64,000 nt of DNA from an uncultured Pseudomonadales bacterium (GTDB taxonomy: Bacteria > Pseudomonadota > Gammaproteobacteria > Pseudomonadales > Cellvibrionaceae). Made by a program: the position numbers and the translations under genes. Below the pieces are notes generated by a model. It worked only from the letters and a program-made list of their open reading frames with translations, was not told the DNA's origin and made no database searches. Shown piece by piece: positions 16,187 through 25,731 of the stretch. Where the stretch lies: positions 1 through 64,000 of the forward strand of contig CANLBN010000009.1 of the NCBI GenBank assembly GCA_947488935.1. Reading direction: 5' to 3'. Every line of letters starts with the position of its first letter. The first letter of the stretch is position 1.

Positions 16187-18331
16187 TTAACTTTCATTCA
16201 AAATCACTCTCGCATCAACAATTGCATATTTTTTTGAATAGGCAATAACAGGATTTAAATCTAGCTCCTTTATCTCTGGATATGCAGCAACTAGCGAGGA
16301 AAGGTTTAGTAGTAAATCAATAATTGCAAGCCGGTCAATACCTTGGTTGCCACGTACACCCTCTAGGATTTTCCTCGCTTTAATACTATCTAGCATACTC
16401 TCTGCATCGTAGCGGCTCAAAGGCAATTTTCTAAATGTCACATCTTTTAACACCTCAACAAAAATACCACCCAAACCTAACATCAATACTCGACCAAAAA
16501 TAGGGTCATCGACCATACCTATAATAATCTCAACACCTTTTTTAGCCATGGGCGTAACTAGTACGCCAGCAATATCGGCGCTAGAATTATACGCTTTCGT
16601 GTTTACAATAATATTATTGTAGGCCTCGGTATATTCATGCAATGTCAGTAAATCTAGCTTTACACCACCGGCATCGGATTTATGTAAAATGTCCTTCGAT
16701 ACTATTTTCATCGCCACTGCTTGAGGCTCAAAACGGGTAAAGGCACTGTTAAGCTCATCGATATTTTTTACAATGACCTCATCTGGCAAGTCGATACCAT
16801 TAGCCTTTAAAAGTGTTTTTGCCTCACTCTCAAGTAAGACATTGCCATTATTGCTACGCGCCTGCCTAATAAGTGCCTGACCTTCTTCAAGTGTATTCTT
16901 ATTAATAGAAAAAGGGGTCGCCGGCTGTTTGATGGACTCCAAATATACACCACGCTGACACAAAGCACGCACCGCCGATACTGCAACTTCTATTGATGCA
17001 TAAGAAGGTATACCAGAAGCTCTTAATACATGTAACGCCTGCGTTTTTACAGCGCTATAAAGACTATGAATAACAACAGGTTTACCATGACCTTGAGCAA
17101 TGCTGGCAATATTTTTTGCAGTTTCTATTTCGATATCTTTTAAACTCTCACCAAAACGCGCAGCATATCCACCAAACATACCAACAACCAAGACCGTATC
17201 AACACCACTGTCGCTCAGTAAAATATCGATACAACGTGAAAACAAGGAGGGATCTGCATCGGTACTACCTGCAACATCGATGGGGTTATTTAATGTTGCC
17301 TGTGGCCATAAAATATTGGCTAAATTATCTTTTGTTGTTTGCGCAAGTACAGCAAACTCTAGATTATTTTCAATAATACGGTCTGCCGCTATAGTTGCCT
17401 GTCCACCACCATCGGCCAAAATTGCGACACGCCTGCCCTTTGCTGGCGGCTGTAACTCTAATGCCTCGACGACGGGCAGAAGAAGATCCGAACGTTCAAC
17501 AACGATAACACCCGATTGCTCTAATACATCTACCGTCATTGCATAGCTACCTGCAAGAGCGCCTGTGTGAGAGCTGGCAGATTGAATACCCGCCTCGGTA
17601 CTACCTGATTTATATACAACAACCGGTTTATTCGGTGTTACTTCTTTCGCTACCGTTAAAAAATCTTCACCATTATTAAATCCTTCAATATAAAAAGCAG
17701 CAACTTTGGTGTTTTTGTCTTCACCTAAAAATCGTAAATAATCGCTAAAGCCAACATCAATTTGATTACCCGGGCCCACATAGCAGCTAAACCCCAAATG
17801 ACCATTCGCCTGCGCCTCTAAAGCAAGCGACAACAACATATTGCCAGACTGGCTTATAAACCCAATATGCCCAGGCTTAACACCTTGTAAACCCAATAAA
17901 TTAATCTGTTGATAAAGGTTAAAGAAACCCGATGTATTTGGTCCTATTAGACGGACACCATAAGCTTCTGCAATAGATTTAACATGATTTTCTAAACGCT
18001 TACCTTCAGCACCCATTTCACCAAAACCGCTAGCTAAAATAATCACACCTTTTACTTTTTTTTCACCCGCTTCAGTAATAATACTGGGCACAACTTTAGC
18101 AGGAACACACGCAACAACTAGATCGACCTCATTAGGAATACTTGCTAGCGAATCGTAAGATTTAAGATTTAATATTTTGTGTGCCTTCGGGTTTACCGGA
18201 TAAAGCTCACCAGAAAAACCATCGTCTACTAGTGCTTTTGTCGCATGGTAGCCACGCTTTGTTGTATTGTTTGATGCACCCACCACTGCGATGGAGCGAG
18301 GCTCTAAAATACGCTGTAAGAAATTTGACAT
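16187..18331 (-). CDS. ADP-forming acetate--CoA ligase family protein (fused alpha/beta)
   Basis: A 714-residue fused acyl-CoA synthetase of the NDP-forming type. Order: CoA-binding Rossmann domain (SIAVVGASNNTTKRGY at residue 12), succinyl-CoA ligase-like domains with the expected phospho-His in SASSHTGALAGSY (about residue 255), and a C-terminal ATP-grasp domain (about 490-714, with AMKIVSKDILHKSDAGGVKL and ELDLNPVIAY). Known relatives make acyl-CoA from acid, ATP and CoA, or act on other acids or in reverse. Flanked on both sides by crotonase-fold genes, suggesting activation followed by hydration or isomerisation of an unsaturated acid. The substrate is not deducible. Confidence 0.88.
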   Translation of the reverse strand: MSNFLQRILEPRSIAVVGASNNTTKRGYHATKALVDDGFSGELYPVNPKAHKILNLKSYDSLASIPNEVDLVVACVPAKVVPSIITEAGEKKVKGVIILASGFGEMGAEGKRLENHVKSIAEAYGVRLIGPNTSGFFNLYQQINLLGLQGVKPGHIGFISQSGNMLLSLALEAQANGHLGFSCYVGPGNQIDVGFSDYLRFLGEDKNTKVAAFYIEGFNNGEDFLTVAKEVTPNKPVVVYKSGSTEAGIQSASSHTGALAGSYAMTVDVLEQSGVIVVERSDLLLPVVEALELQPPAKGRRVAILADGGGQATIAADRIIENNLEFAVLAQTTKDNLANILWPQATLNNPIDVAGSTDADPSLFSRCIDILLSDSGVDTVLVVGMFGGYAARFGESLKDIEIETAKNIASIAQGHGKPVVIHSLYSAVKTQALHVLRASGIPSYASIEVAVSAVRALCQRGVYLESIKQPATPFSINKNTLEEGQALIRQARSNNGNVLLESEAKTLLKANGIDLPDEVIVKNIDELNSAFTRFEPQAVAMKIVSKDILHKSDAGGVKLDLLTLHEYTEAYNNIIVNTKAYNSSADIAGVLVTPMAKKGVEIIIGMVDDPIFGRVLMLGLGGIFVEVLKDVTFRKLPLSRYDAESMLDSIKARKILEGVRGNQGIDRLAIIDLLLNLSSLVAAYPEIKELDLNPVIAYSKKYAIVDARVILNES

Positions 18332-18371
18332 GGTTTTTATCTGAATATAAAGATTAGTTTAATTAGCCTGC

Positions 18372-19169
18372 TTACTTTCCTGTGAAAATAGGTTCACGTT
18401 TTTCTGCAAAAGCGTCGACACCTTCTTGCCAATCATCGGTTTGCATACAACTAACAATATTGTCCAACTCACAATCTAAGCACCCACGAAAGCCTTCAGC
18501 TTTTGGACTATTTAATTGCTTTTTAGCAAATTTCATCGACAATGGAGCTTTGCTTGCAATAAGGTTTGCAAAAACATTGACCTTCTCTGCGAATGCCTCA
18601 TCTGAGAATACATCAACAGCCAAACCAATATTTTTAGCTTCTTCCCCGCTAATACGCTCGCCAGTAAAAATTAATCGCCGAGCCTGAGCCAGGCCAACTA
18701 ACCTCGGTAAAACATAGCTCACGCCACCGCCTACAAAAGTACCTATACTGATTTCTGGAAAGCCAATCTGTGCGCTCTCAGCTATTAATAAAAAATCAGC
18801 AGCAATAGCCATCTCCGCACCCGCACCTAGTGCATAGCCGTTTACGGCAGCGATGATAGGTTTTTCGCATTCAAATAGCCTCTGGCAAACTTCATTGGCT
18901 AAGCTTAAGTAGTCGCGTTTTTGATCGAGATTACGCTCGCCTGAATCGTGTTCTTTCATATCGGCACCGACACAAAACGCACGGCCTTCACCTCGCAAAA
19001 CAATAACGCGAATATCATCATTTTGTTCGGCATTATCAAGACATGTAAGCACATCTTTGTATAACTGTTCTACGACAGCATTTAGTCGATGCGGGCGATT
19101 AAACATTATCTCTACAATAGGATTTTTTGTTGCACAAATAACGGTTTCTAACGTTTTAACACTCATCAT
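18372..19169 (-). CDS. Enoyl-CoA hydratase/isomerase family protein
   Basis: A 265-residue crotonase-fold enzyme. Seen: RPHRLNAVVEQLYKDV near residue 25, oxyanion-hole region GEGRAFCVGADMKEHD (about 60), AAVNGYALGAGAEMAIAADF (about 108) and IGFPEISIGTFVGGGVSYVL (about 135), with Glu in FPEI. It is the first gene of the minus-strand trio, 40 bp before the ADP-forming CoA ligase. It differs clearly from the crotonase at 15315, so the two probably act on different intermediates. Two adjacent ATGs (19169, 19166) could both serve as start. Confidence 0.88.
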   Translation of the reverse strand: MMSVKTLETVICATKNPIVEIMFNRPHRLNAVVEQLYKDVLTCLDNAEQNDDIRVIVLRGEGRAFCVGADMKEHDSGERNLDQKRDYLSLANEVCQRLFECEKPIIAAVNGYALGAGAEMAIAADFLLIAESAQIGFPEISIGTFVGGGVSYVLPRLVGLAQARRLIFTGERISGEEAKNIGLAVDVFSDEAFAEKVNVFANLIASKAPLSMKFAKKQLNSPKAEGFRGCLDCELDNIVSCMQTDDWQEGVDAFAEKREPIFTGK

Positions 19170-19678
19170 TTTTTAAGCCATTAACACCTAATAGATAATT
19201 TTTATATTCTAATAAAGAGTAAGGTTGTACAGTTGAAATAGTATTAAGAAATAACGAACGTTAAGCAAACGACTTCTTTTTCGATAGCATGAAAAAAACT
19301 CATACCTTAATTAAAGAAAATGGATGGGAGCTAAAAAAGATAATAAAAATTGAATAGACAAACATTAAAAGGGTATGAAAAAAGGCATAATATTAACTAA
19401 GGTTATAACGGATTTAATACGCATCATAAATCAATTAAATTCGCTATTTTATTACACAATAGGATGCTATATTAGGTTGACAGCAGGCAAGGTTTATTAG
19501 ATATCCTTTAACCATAAAGCGCTATTAATAAACGCACCCTTGTGCTGTGGTTTAGTTATACTACAGAAAAAGAGGTATTGAAAATGCTCCGTTGTTTACT
19601 TCATTTATGATAGAAACTAAATAGACAGCAATTTCAAAACAGATATTCAATCTATCAACTAACAATAATAGGATTCTT
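19170..19678. other. Divergent intergenic region between crotonase and TRAP genes
   Basis: A 509-bp AT-rich stretch without a recognisable gene. It should contain promoters for both the minus-strand CoA cluster and the plus-strand TRAP operon. A TTGACA hexamer at 19477-19482 points toward the TRAP genes, but no good -10 follows at 16-18 bp, so I do not call it. No repeats or RNA motifs recognised. Confidence 0.5.
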
Positions 19679-20680
19679 ATGTCTTTTAATAAAAAACTAA
19701 TTAAAAATCATTTAGCCGCGGCACTTTTTGCAAGTAGCGTTACTGTTGCCGCTTCCTTTTCTAGTGGTGCTTTGGCAGAAGATAAAACCTTCGTGACTAT
19801 CGGTACCGGTGGCCAGACAGGTGTTTATTATGTGGTGGGCGGATCAATATGTCGCTTAGTCAACAAAGAAACTAAAGCGCATGGCATCAAATGTACCCAT
19901 ACAACAGGTGGCTCCGTTAAAAATATCAATGGTATTCAAGCTGGCGATCTTGATATGGGTGTTGCTCAATCTGACTGGCAGTATCATGCCTATAACGGTA
20001 CAGCACCTAAGCAATTCCCCAATGGTGCCTATAAAGATTTACGCGCTGTATTCTCTGTACATGGAGAACCGTTTACTGTTGTGGCTCGAAAAGACTCAGG
20101 CATCAACTCCTTTGCAGACTTAAAAGGCAAGCGTGTTAACGTTGGTAACCCAGGATCTGGTCAACGCGGTACTATGGAAGTAGTCATGGAGAAAATGGGC
20201 TGGACAATGGATGATTTTAAATTAGCTTCTGAGCTTAAATCTTCTGAGCAAGCGCAAGCGCTGTGCGATAATAATGTCGATGCTATTATTTTCACAGCAG
20301 GTCATCCCAATGGCTCTATCAAAGAAGCCAGTACATCTTGCGACGTGAAACTTGTCAACGTAGGCGGTCCTGTTATTGATAAGCTAGTAGCCGATAACGC
20401 TTATTATGCAACAGCGACTATCCCTGCCGGTATGTACAATGGTACAGATGTTGATGTGACTACCTTTGGTGTAGGTGCTACCTTTGTTAGCTCTACAGCT
20501 ACAAGTGAAGAAACTATGTATCAAATGGTGAAGTCTGTTTTTGGTAACTTTAAGCGTTTCAAAAAGCTGCACCCAGCGTTTAATAACCTAAAGCAAGAAG
20601 ATATGGTCGTTAATAACCTATCGGCTCCTCTTCATGATGGCGCAGTTAAGTACTACAAAGAAGCTGGTTTAATCAAATAG
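19679..20680 (+). CDS. TAXI-family TRAP transporter solute-binding protein
   Basis: A 333-residue periplasmic binding protein with a signal peptide of about 33 residues ending in GALAEDK. TAXI-family hallmarks: FVTIGTGGQTGVYYVVGGSICRLVNK at the mature N-terminus and GSVKNINGIQAGDLDMGVAQSDW. It captures a small carboxylate-type solute for the TRAP permease encoded downstream. ATG with AGGA upstream. The substrate is unknown; family members have been linked to glutamate, other dicarboxylates and related acids. A strong hairpin follows the stop and probably lets this subunit be made in excess over the permease. Confidence 0.95.
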   Translation: MSFNKKLIKNHLAAALFASSVTVAASFSSGALAEDKTFVTIGTGGQTGVYYVVGGSICRLVNKETKAHGIKCTHTTGGSVKNINGIQAGDLDMGVAQSDWQYHAYNGTAPKQFPNGAYKDLRAVFSVHGEPFTVVARKDSGINSFADLKGKRVNVGNPGSGQRGTMEVVMEKMGWTMDDFKLASELKSSEQAQALCDNNVDAIIFTAGHPNGSIKEASTSCDVKLVNVGGPVIDKLVADNAYYATATIPAGMYNGTDVDVTTFGVGATFVSSTATSEETMYQMVKSVFGNFKRFKKLHPAFNNLKQEDMVVNNLSAPLHDGAVKYYKEAGLIK

Positions 20681-20693
20681 TCGCTTTAATAAC

Positions 20694-20715
20694 TGGGCAG
20701 CACTTCTGCTGCCCA
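20694..20715 (+). terminator. Hairpin between TRAP binding protein and permease genes
   Basis: TGGGCAGCA-CTTC-TGCTGCCCA: nine perfect base pairs with a CTTC tetraloop, 14 bases after the binding-protein stop. No T-run follows, so it is more likely an mRNA 3'-end stabiliser or partial attenuator than a full intrinsic terminator. Confidence 0.6.
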
Positions 20716-20882
20716 CATTAAAGGTTTACGCTATATTGGTTGCTATCACTATAGCTATTTTCCCTCTGTAAAATTAGATAAAAATAATAATGTGCTGCAG
20801 TAGGTATGTGTTGAAGTCTGCGCTTTAGGTATGACTCTCTTGGCACAAGCAATTTACTTAAGCATGCAATTGAGGATCTGTC

Positions 20883-23510
20883 ATGAGTGAATCAACTCAA
20901 AAACACCAAGCCAGTAGCGCTGAATTAGACGCATTAGTCGCCTCTTCAGACACCGGTGGTCGTAACCCAACTGGCCCTGTCGGTAAACTACTTGCAGGCG
21001 TTGCCCTCACGTGGGCTCTTTTTCAGATATGGATAGCCTCTCCGCTGCCCTTTATTTTGGGAGTGGGTGTCTTTAATGACACCGAGTCCAGATCTATTCA
21101 TTTGGCTTTTGCCATTTTTTTAGCGTTTACTGCGTTTCCAGCAGGCAAAAAATCTCCTAGGCACTATATACCGACAATAGATTGGATATTGGCTGTCGTG
21201 GCTTCTGCCTCCGCTTCTTATTTATATATCTTTTACGAATCGCTTTCTAACCGCCCTGGCAATCCTAATGCCATTGATATTACGGTTGCTTGTATCGGTA
21301 TCACGCTTTTATTGTTAGCGACTGTTCGTTCTTTAGGGCCACCGCTCGCGATCGTTGCATCGATATTTTTACTCTATTGCTTTGGTGGTCAAAGCATGCC
21401 GGGTATTTTAGCTTGGAAAGGCGCTTCTTTTGGTGCTGTAGCCGATACCCAATGGATTTCTACTGACGGTGTATTCGGTGTGCCCTTGGGCGTATCGACC
21501 AAGTTTGTATTCCTGTTTGTATTGTTTGGTGCCTTATTGGATAAAGCCGGGGCGGGTAACTATTTTATTAAAATTGCCTTTGCAAGCCTGGGGCATTTAC
21601 GCGGTGGGCCAGCAAAAGCTGCGGTTGTTGCATCCGCAATGACTGGCTTGATATCAGGCTCCTCTATTGCCAATGTTGTGACAACGGGTACTTTTACTAT
21701 CCCAATGATGAAGCGCGTTGGCTTCTCAGCAGAGAAAGCAGGTGCCGTTGAAGTTGCCTCATCGGTGAATGGTCAAATTATGCCACCGGTCATGGGAGCC
21801 GCCGCATTTTTGATGGCCACTTCTTTAGATATGGCTTATTTTGATGTAGTGACACACGCTTTTTTACCCGCGCTAATTTCTTATATCGCCCTTGTCTATA
21901 TTGTACATTTAGAGGCAATGAAAGCTGACCTTAAAGGTTTGCCACGTCGCAGTGAACCCAGCCCATTCTTGGTATTCATCTTTAAATTCTTAGCGGGATT
22001 TGCAGCAATATCGGCAGTCGGTTTTGCGGTTTATTATGGTCTAGGTTGGCTCAAGCCTGTTGCAGGTGATGCCGCAAGCTGGATTGTTGGGCTGCTTTTA
22101 GCGGTAGTCTATGTCTGGTTAGCCAAAAGTTGCGCGCAGTACCCAGATCTTGAAATTGATGATCCAAATGCCCCTGTCGTTGAGCTGCCTGAACTTGGCC
22201 CTACGGTGAAATCGGGTTTTCATTATATTTTGCCCGTCGTCGTCTTGGTTTGGTGTTTGATGGTTGAGCGTCTAAGCCCTGCTCTCTCTGCTTTTTGGGC
22301 AACCGCGCTCATGATAGTGATCCTGTTGACACAGCGTCCACTGTTTGCTTTTTTCAGAAAGCGTAGTGATATTAAAGAAAAATTGTCGCAAGGGTTTAAT
22401 GAGCTGATTGATGGTTTGATCTCTGGTGCACGCAATATGATTGGTATTGGTATTGCTACAGCAACAGCGGGCATCATTGTTGGTGCAGTTTCACTCACAG
22501 GTGTTGGTTTAGTATTAGCAGAACTGGTCGAGATTATGTCGATGGGTAATGTGATGCTGATGCTGTTACTGACCGCCGTATTAAGCCTTATATTGGGCAT
22601 GGGGTTACCAACCACAGCTAACTATATCGTTGTGTCATCATTATTGGCCCCAGTCATTGTGGAGTTAGGTCAGCAAAACGGCTTAATAGTCCCGCTGATT
22701 GCTGTGCACTTGTTTGTGTTTTACTTCGGCATTATGGCTGATGTAACACCGCCCGTTGGTTTGGCATCCTTTGCCGCCGCCGCTGTATCTGGCGGAGACC
22801 CAATAAAGACCGGCTTTGTTGCCTTCTTCTATAGCTTACGAACTGCCGCACTGCCGTTTTTGTTTATATTCAATACGGACTTACTACTCATTGATGTCAC
22901 TTGGACGGAAGGTATCATTGTCTTTATCGTCGCGACTGTAGCGATACTGGTGTTTGCCGCATCCACTCAAGGCTTCTTCTTTGCACGTAATCGCTGGTAT
23001 GAGTCATTGTTATTACTACTGGTTGCATTTACGCTGTTTAGGCCTGGTTTTTGGATGGATGAGATCTCTCCTCGTTATAATGTTGTCGCACCAGAGGCGA
23101 TTGAAGAGGCCTTAAAAGATACCCCTGCAGGCGCGGAGATGCGCTTTACTGTGCTAGGTGAAGGAAGTGCAGGTGGAGAGCGTGAGTTTGTAATTCTGTT
23201 TCCCGTAGGCGAAGGCACAACTGCAACTGAGAAGCTTGAAAGTTCTGGTTTGACGATATTAAAAAATGATGAGGGCAAATACCTCGTGGATGATGTCGGT
23301 TATGAAAGTGCAGCACAAACAGCTGGACTGGATTTTGATCAACAAATTTTAAAAGCTTGGGTGCCCGTGGATCATTTACCTAAACAGTTAATGTATATTC
23401 CAGCGCTCTTGATATTGTTCTTTATTGTGGTTGTACAGCGAAGAAGATACAAATTAGGTACCGATAAAAAACCTGATTCGCTGAATTCAGATTCAGTAAG
23501 CAGTACTTAA
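20883..23510 (+). CDS. TRAP transporter fused permease (DctQ-DctM, TAXI type)
   Basis: An 875-residue fusion of the small and large TRAP membrane subunits. After a soluble N-terminus of about 45 residues come four helices of the DctQ part, then the large DctM part with GLISGSSIANVVTTGTFTIP and MGLPTTANYIVVSSLLAP motifs. A non-membrane C-terminal segment (about residues 740-840, EMRFTVLGEGSAGG onward) resembles the DUF3394 extension of these fusions, followed by a last helix and basic tail. Na+-driven solute import with the TAXI binding protein is the expected role. Good SD GAGGAT before the ATG. Confidence 0.95.
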   Translation: MSESTQKHQASSAELDALVASSDTGGRNPTGPVGKLLAGVALTWALFQIWIASPLPFILGVGVFNDTESRSIHLAFAIFLAFTAFPAGKKSPRHYIPTIDWILAVVASASASYLYIFYESLSNRPGNPNAIDITVACIGITLLLLATVRSLGPPLAIVASIFLLYCFGGQSMPGILAWKGASFGAVADTQWISTDGVFGVPLGVSTKFVFLFVLFGALLDKAGAGNYFIKIAFASLGHLRGGPAKAAVVASAMTGLISGSSIANVVTTGTFTIPMMKRVGFSAEKAGAVEVASSVNGQIMPPVMGAAAFLMATSLDMAYFDVVTHAFLPALISYIALVYIVHLEAMKADLKGLPRRSEPSPFLVFIFKFLAGFAAISAVGFAVYYGLGWLKPVAGDAASWIVGLLLAVVYVWLAKSCAQYPDLEIDDPNAPVVELPELGPTVKSGFHYILPVVVLVWCLMVERLSPALSAFWATALMIVILLTQRPLFAFFRKRSDIKEKLSQGFNELIDGLISGARNMIGIGIATATAGIIVGAVSLTGVGLVLAELVEIMSMGNVMLMLLLTAVLSLILGMGLPTTANYIVVSSLLAPVIVELGQQNGLIVPLIAVHLFVFYFGIMADVTPPVGLASFAAAAVSGGDPIKTGFVAFFYSLRTAALPFLFIFNTDLLLIDVTWTEGIIVFIVATVAILVFAASTQGFFFARNRWYESLLLLLVAFTLFRPGFWMDEISPRYNVVAPEAIEEALKDTPAGAEMRFTVLGEGSAGGEREFVILFPVGEGTTATEKLESSGLTILKNDEGKYLVDDVGYESAAQTAGLDFDQQILKAWVPVDHLPKQLMYIPALLILFFIVVVQRRRYKLGTDKKPDSLNSDSVSST

Positions 23511-23651
23511 ATTACCGAGCCAATAAGTGTTTTTGAGCTCTACTATTATTAGTAGTCAATGCAAAGTGGCTGCTCGCTAAAAATAGCGTGCAGCCCTTTC
23601 TAGCAAACGAAGCTAATACACAAATCTAGTAGACGAAACTAGGAGATTAAA

Positions 23652-24083
23652 ATGTTCAAAAAAGTACTAGTACCTGTTGATTTACAAAATACTGACTTTT
23701 GCTTAGGTGCCCTGAAAATTGCTTTGCGAGAGGTGAAAGAACACAGCAGCGAGTTACATATTATAACCGTGATCCCCGGATATAATAACGCTATCGTCTC
23801 ATCCTTCTTTAGCGAAGAAGATCACAAAGCAAACCTTAAAAGGGTCGCGCAATCTCTATTAGATTTTGTGAAGGACAATGTGGATGATGCCATTAAACCA
23901 GTACTCAAAGTGTATGATGGTTCAGCTTCTGAGGAGATTAACCGTTACGTACGAAATAACGGTATTGACTTAGTGGTGATGCGTGCACATCAACGTAGTA
24001 AGGTCAGTGAGTTTTTACTCGGTTCAGTGGCATCACGTGTGGTTGAACGCGCCCATTGTTCAGTGTTTATTTTAAAAGACTGA
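23652..24083 (+). CDS. Universal stress protein (UspA family) of the TRAP operon
   Basis: A 143-residue UspA-fold protein: N-terminal KKVLVPVDLQNTDF, and C-terminal ATP-binding region VVMRAHQRSKVSEFLLGSVASRVVERAHCSVFIL, in which the G-2X-G-9X-G(S/T) pattern is partly kept (LLGS). Known: Usp proteins encoded with TRAP transporters, such as TeaD of the ectoine transporter TeaABC, modulate uptake. Lying 141 bp after the permease on the same strand, it probably does the same here. SD AGGAG present. Confidence 0.92.
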   Translation: MFKKVLVPVDLQNTDFCLGALKIALREVKEHSSELHIITVIPGYNNAIVSSFFSEEDHKANLKRVAQSLLDFVKDNVDDAIKPVLKVYDGSASEEINRYVRNNGIDLVVMRAHQRSKVSEFLLGSVASRVVERAHCSVFILKD

Positions 24084-24446
24084 GTTCCTCTCACACCCTA
24101 ATGCGGTCAGTTATGAACGTAAGTGGCTTAGTGTTTTCATACTACCCATTAGGCTTTACACGGCTTTAGCAAGTGGAAGTGCTGGGCCAAGTAATCCTTG
24201 TAACTATCCCTCAAAAATACAATCAATTTATCTTCAATACAAATAACGACTTATTCTCTATCAGTGTAAGAATACGCTGTGACCTTACACCTATGAACCT
24301 TTCTTATTGACAGTGGCGATAGAACCCAACTCTTATGAAATAACTTACAAAGTAAAGAGAAATCCTACCTTGCTCTAATATTCTGCTATTCCAATTTTTT
24401 GATAATCCATATAAGCTCTATGTAATAATATGAGCACTGGATAAAA
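24084..24446. other. Intergenic region usp-lysR, no gene recognised
   Basis: A 363-bp region between two plus-strand genes. I see no ORF with coding character, no intrinsic terminator with a clear T-run and no repeat. It probably contains the promoter and autoregulatory site of the LysR gene. A T-N11-A LysR motif cannot be assigned with confidence. Confidence 0.4.
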
Positions 24447-25328
24447 GTGAAAAGACACCTCCCTCCCTTAAATGCACTGCGCGTATTTGAAGTGGCTGCT
24501 AAATCCGAGAGCTTTAGTAAAGCTGCTGAAATATTATTTGTTACACAAAGCGCAGTTAGCAAGCAAATTCGCCTACTAGAAAAACATTTAGGAATTATCT
24601 TATTTGAGCGGCATGGTGGCACGGTTATACTTACCAATGAAGGCAGGCAATATTTAGCAGTTATCTCTAAAGCATTAGATACTATAGAGCTAGGTTCGGA
24701 GAAATTTTATAACAATCAAAGCAAAGAGACATTAACCATTAATATAGCCCCGTCTCTCAGTGCTTTATGGATGTTTTCTAGAGTTAATGATTTTCATATG
24801 CTACACCCTGATATCGTCTTACATATTAATTCTGCCGACGACGAGATAGATTGGCATAAGAATGACATCGATATTGCCGTGCGTTGCCTACCTAACGATA
24901 AAAAACACACTGATGCTGAGCTACTTATACAAGAGCAGCTATTGTTAATTGCAACAAAGCAACAACTTGAGTCAAACCCCATTAACTGCCCCACTGACTT
25001 ACAACAACATCAATGTATCTCACTCAATAATCGTCCCCAATTATGGGAAGATTTTTTTGACCAACACCAACTCGACAAAAGTAAACTTACCAGCAGTTTT
25101 GGGTGCGAGCATTTTTATATGGTGATCCAGGCCACATTAAAGCACCTGGGTATTGGGCTCGTGCCAGACTTTCTCTGTAATGATCTTATAGAACAGCAAG
25201 AACTCATTAATCCACTAAATGTGAAAATCGCCAGTAATTACGGCTACTATTTGATTATTCCACCGCACAAAAAAGACCAAAAAAAGGTTATAAGCTTTAA
25301 AAATTGGCTTAAACAAGCTTTGCATTAA
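24447..25328 (+). CDS. LysR-family transcriptional regulator (GcvA-like)
   Basis: A 293-residue LysR regulator with an N-terminal winged helix-turn-helix (LPPLNALRVFEVAAKSESFSKAAEIL, then VTQSAVSKQIRLLEKHLGIILFER) and a C-terminal periplasmic-binding-like effector domain. The PPLNALRVFEVAA beginning is typical of the GcvA subgroup. The start is GTG at 24447; an upstream in-frame ATG is not available because of a stop. Targets are unknown: the TRAP-usp genes upstream and the divergent-facing genes downstream are candidates. Confidence 0.9.
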   Translation: MKRHLPPLNALRVFEVAAKSESFSKAAEILFVTQSAVSKQIRLLEKHLGIILFERHGGTVILTNEGRQYLAVISKALDTIELGSEKFYNNQSKETLTINIAPSLSALWMFSRVNDFHMLHPDIVLHINSADDEIDWHKNDIDIAVRCLPNDKKHTDAELLIQEQLLLIATKQQLESNPINCPTDLQQHQCISLNNRPQLWEDFFDQHQLDKSKLTSSFGCEHFYMVIQATLKHLGIGLVPDFLCNDLIEQQELINPLNVKIASNYGYYLIIPPHKKDQKKVISFKNWLKQALH

Positions 25329-25455
25329 TCAACCTGGCAAATTATTCGATTAATTTTTTAATGGTTACCATTAAATTCTTTAGGGGTAACTATAAGAACT
25401 TATTATCAGTAAGTCGCTCAAATCAGCATATTAAGCATTCCTTGAGAGATTTACG

Positions 25456-25596
25456 ATGAAACTGAAAATTATTGCACTCCTATTTATTGCAGCAACTGCT
25501 TTCACCGCAGCTTGTTCAACAACTTATACTAATGGCACCAACAACTATGAAAGTATACTTGACCACAGCATTGACGATGAATATTTACTAGTCTAA
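25456..25596 (+). CDS. Short lipoprotein, 46 residues
   Basis: A small ORF with SD-like GAGAG upstream. It encodes MKLKIIALLFIAATAFTAAC followed by about 26 polar residues (STTYTNGTNNYES...). The N-terminus has Lys, a hydrophobic core and lipobox TAAC (Cys20), so export and lipidation are predicted. No conserved domain is recognised. Similar very small 'entericidin-like' or toxin-linked lipoproteins exist, but the tail here is acidic and does not match any I know. Confidence 0.6.
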   Translation: MKLKIIALLFIAATAFTAACSTTYTNGTNNYESILDHSIDDEYLLV

Positions 25597-25610
25597 TACC
25601 TTAATGCCGC

Positions 25611-25648
25611 ATAACCCCTTATATTTGTACAATATATGGGGCGTTATA
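25611..25648 (+). terminator. Imperfect stem-loop after the small lipoprotein gene
   Basis: ATAAC-CCC-TATATT is mirrored by AATATATGGGGCGTTAT across a short loop, forming a long but imperfect hairpin 14 bases after the lipoprotein stop. No U-run follows, so its role as a terminator is uncertain. Confidence 0.35.
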
Positions 25649-25731
25649 CATTTCGCAATATATATTCTTTCTTTTGCTCTATTTTAGCCATGCCATAATG
25701 CATACATTAAGGTTATATAAATGACTACAAT

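Noticed and set aside
19477..19506. Sigma-70 promoter for the TRAP operon with TTGACA
   Set aside because: No acceptable -10 hexamer lies 16-18 bp downstream.
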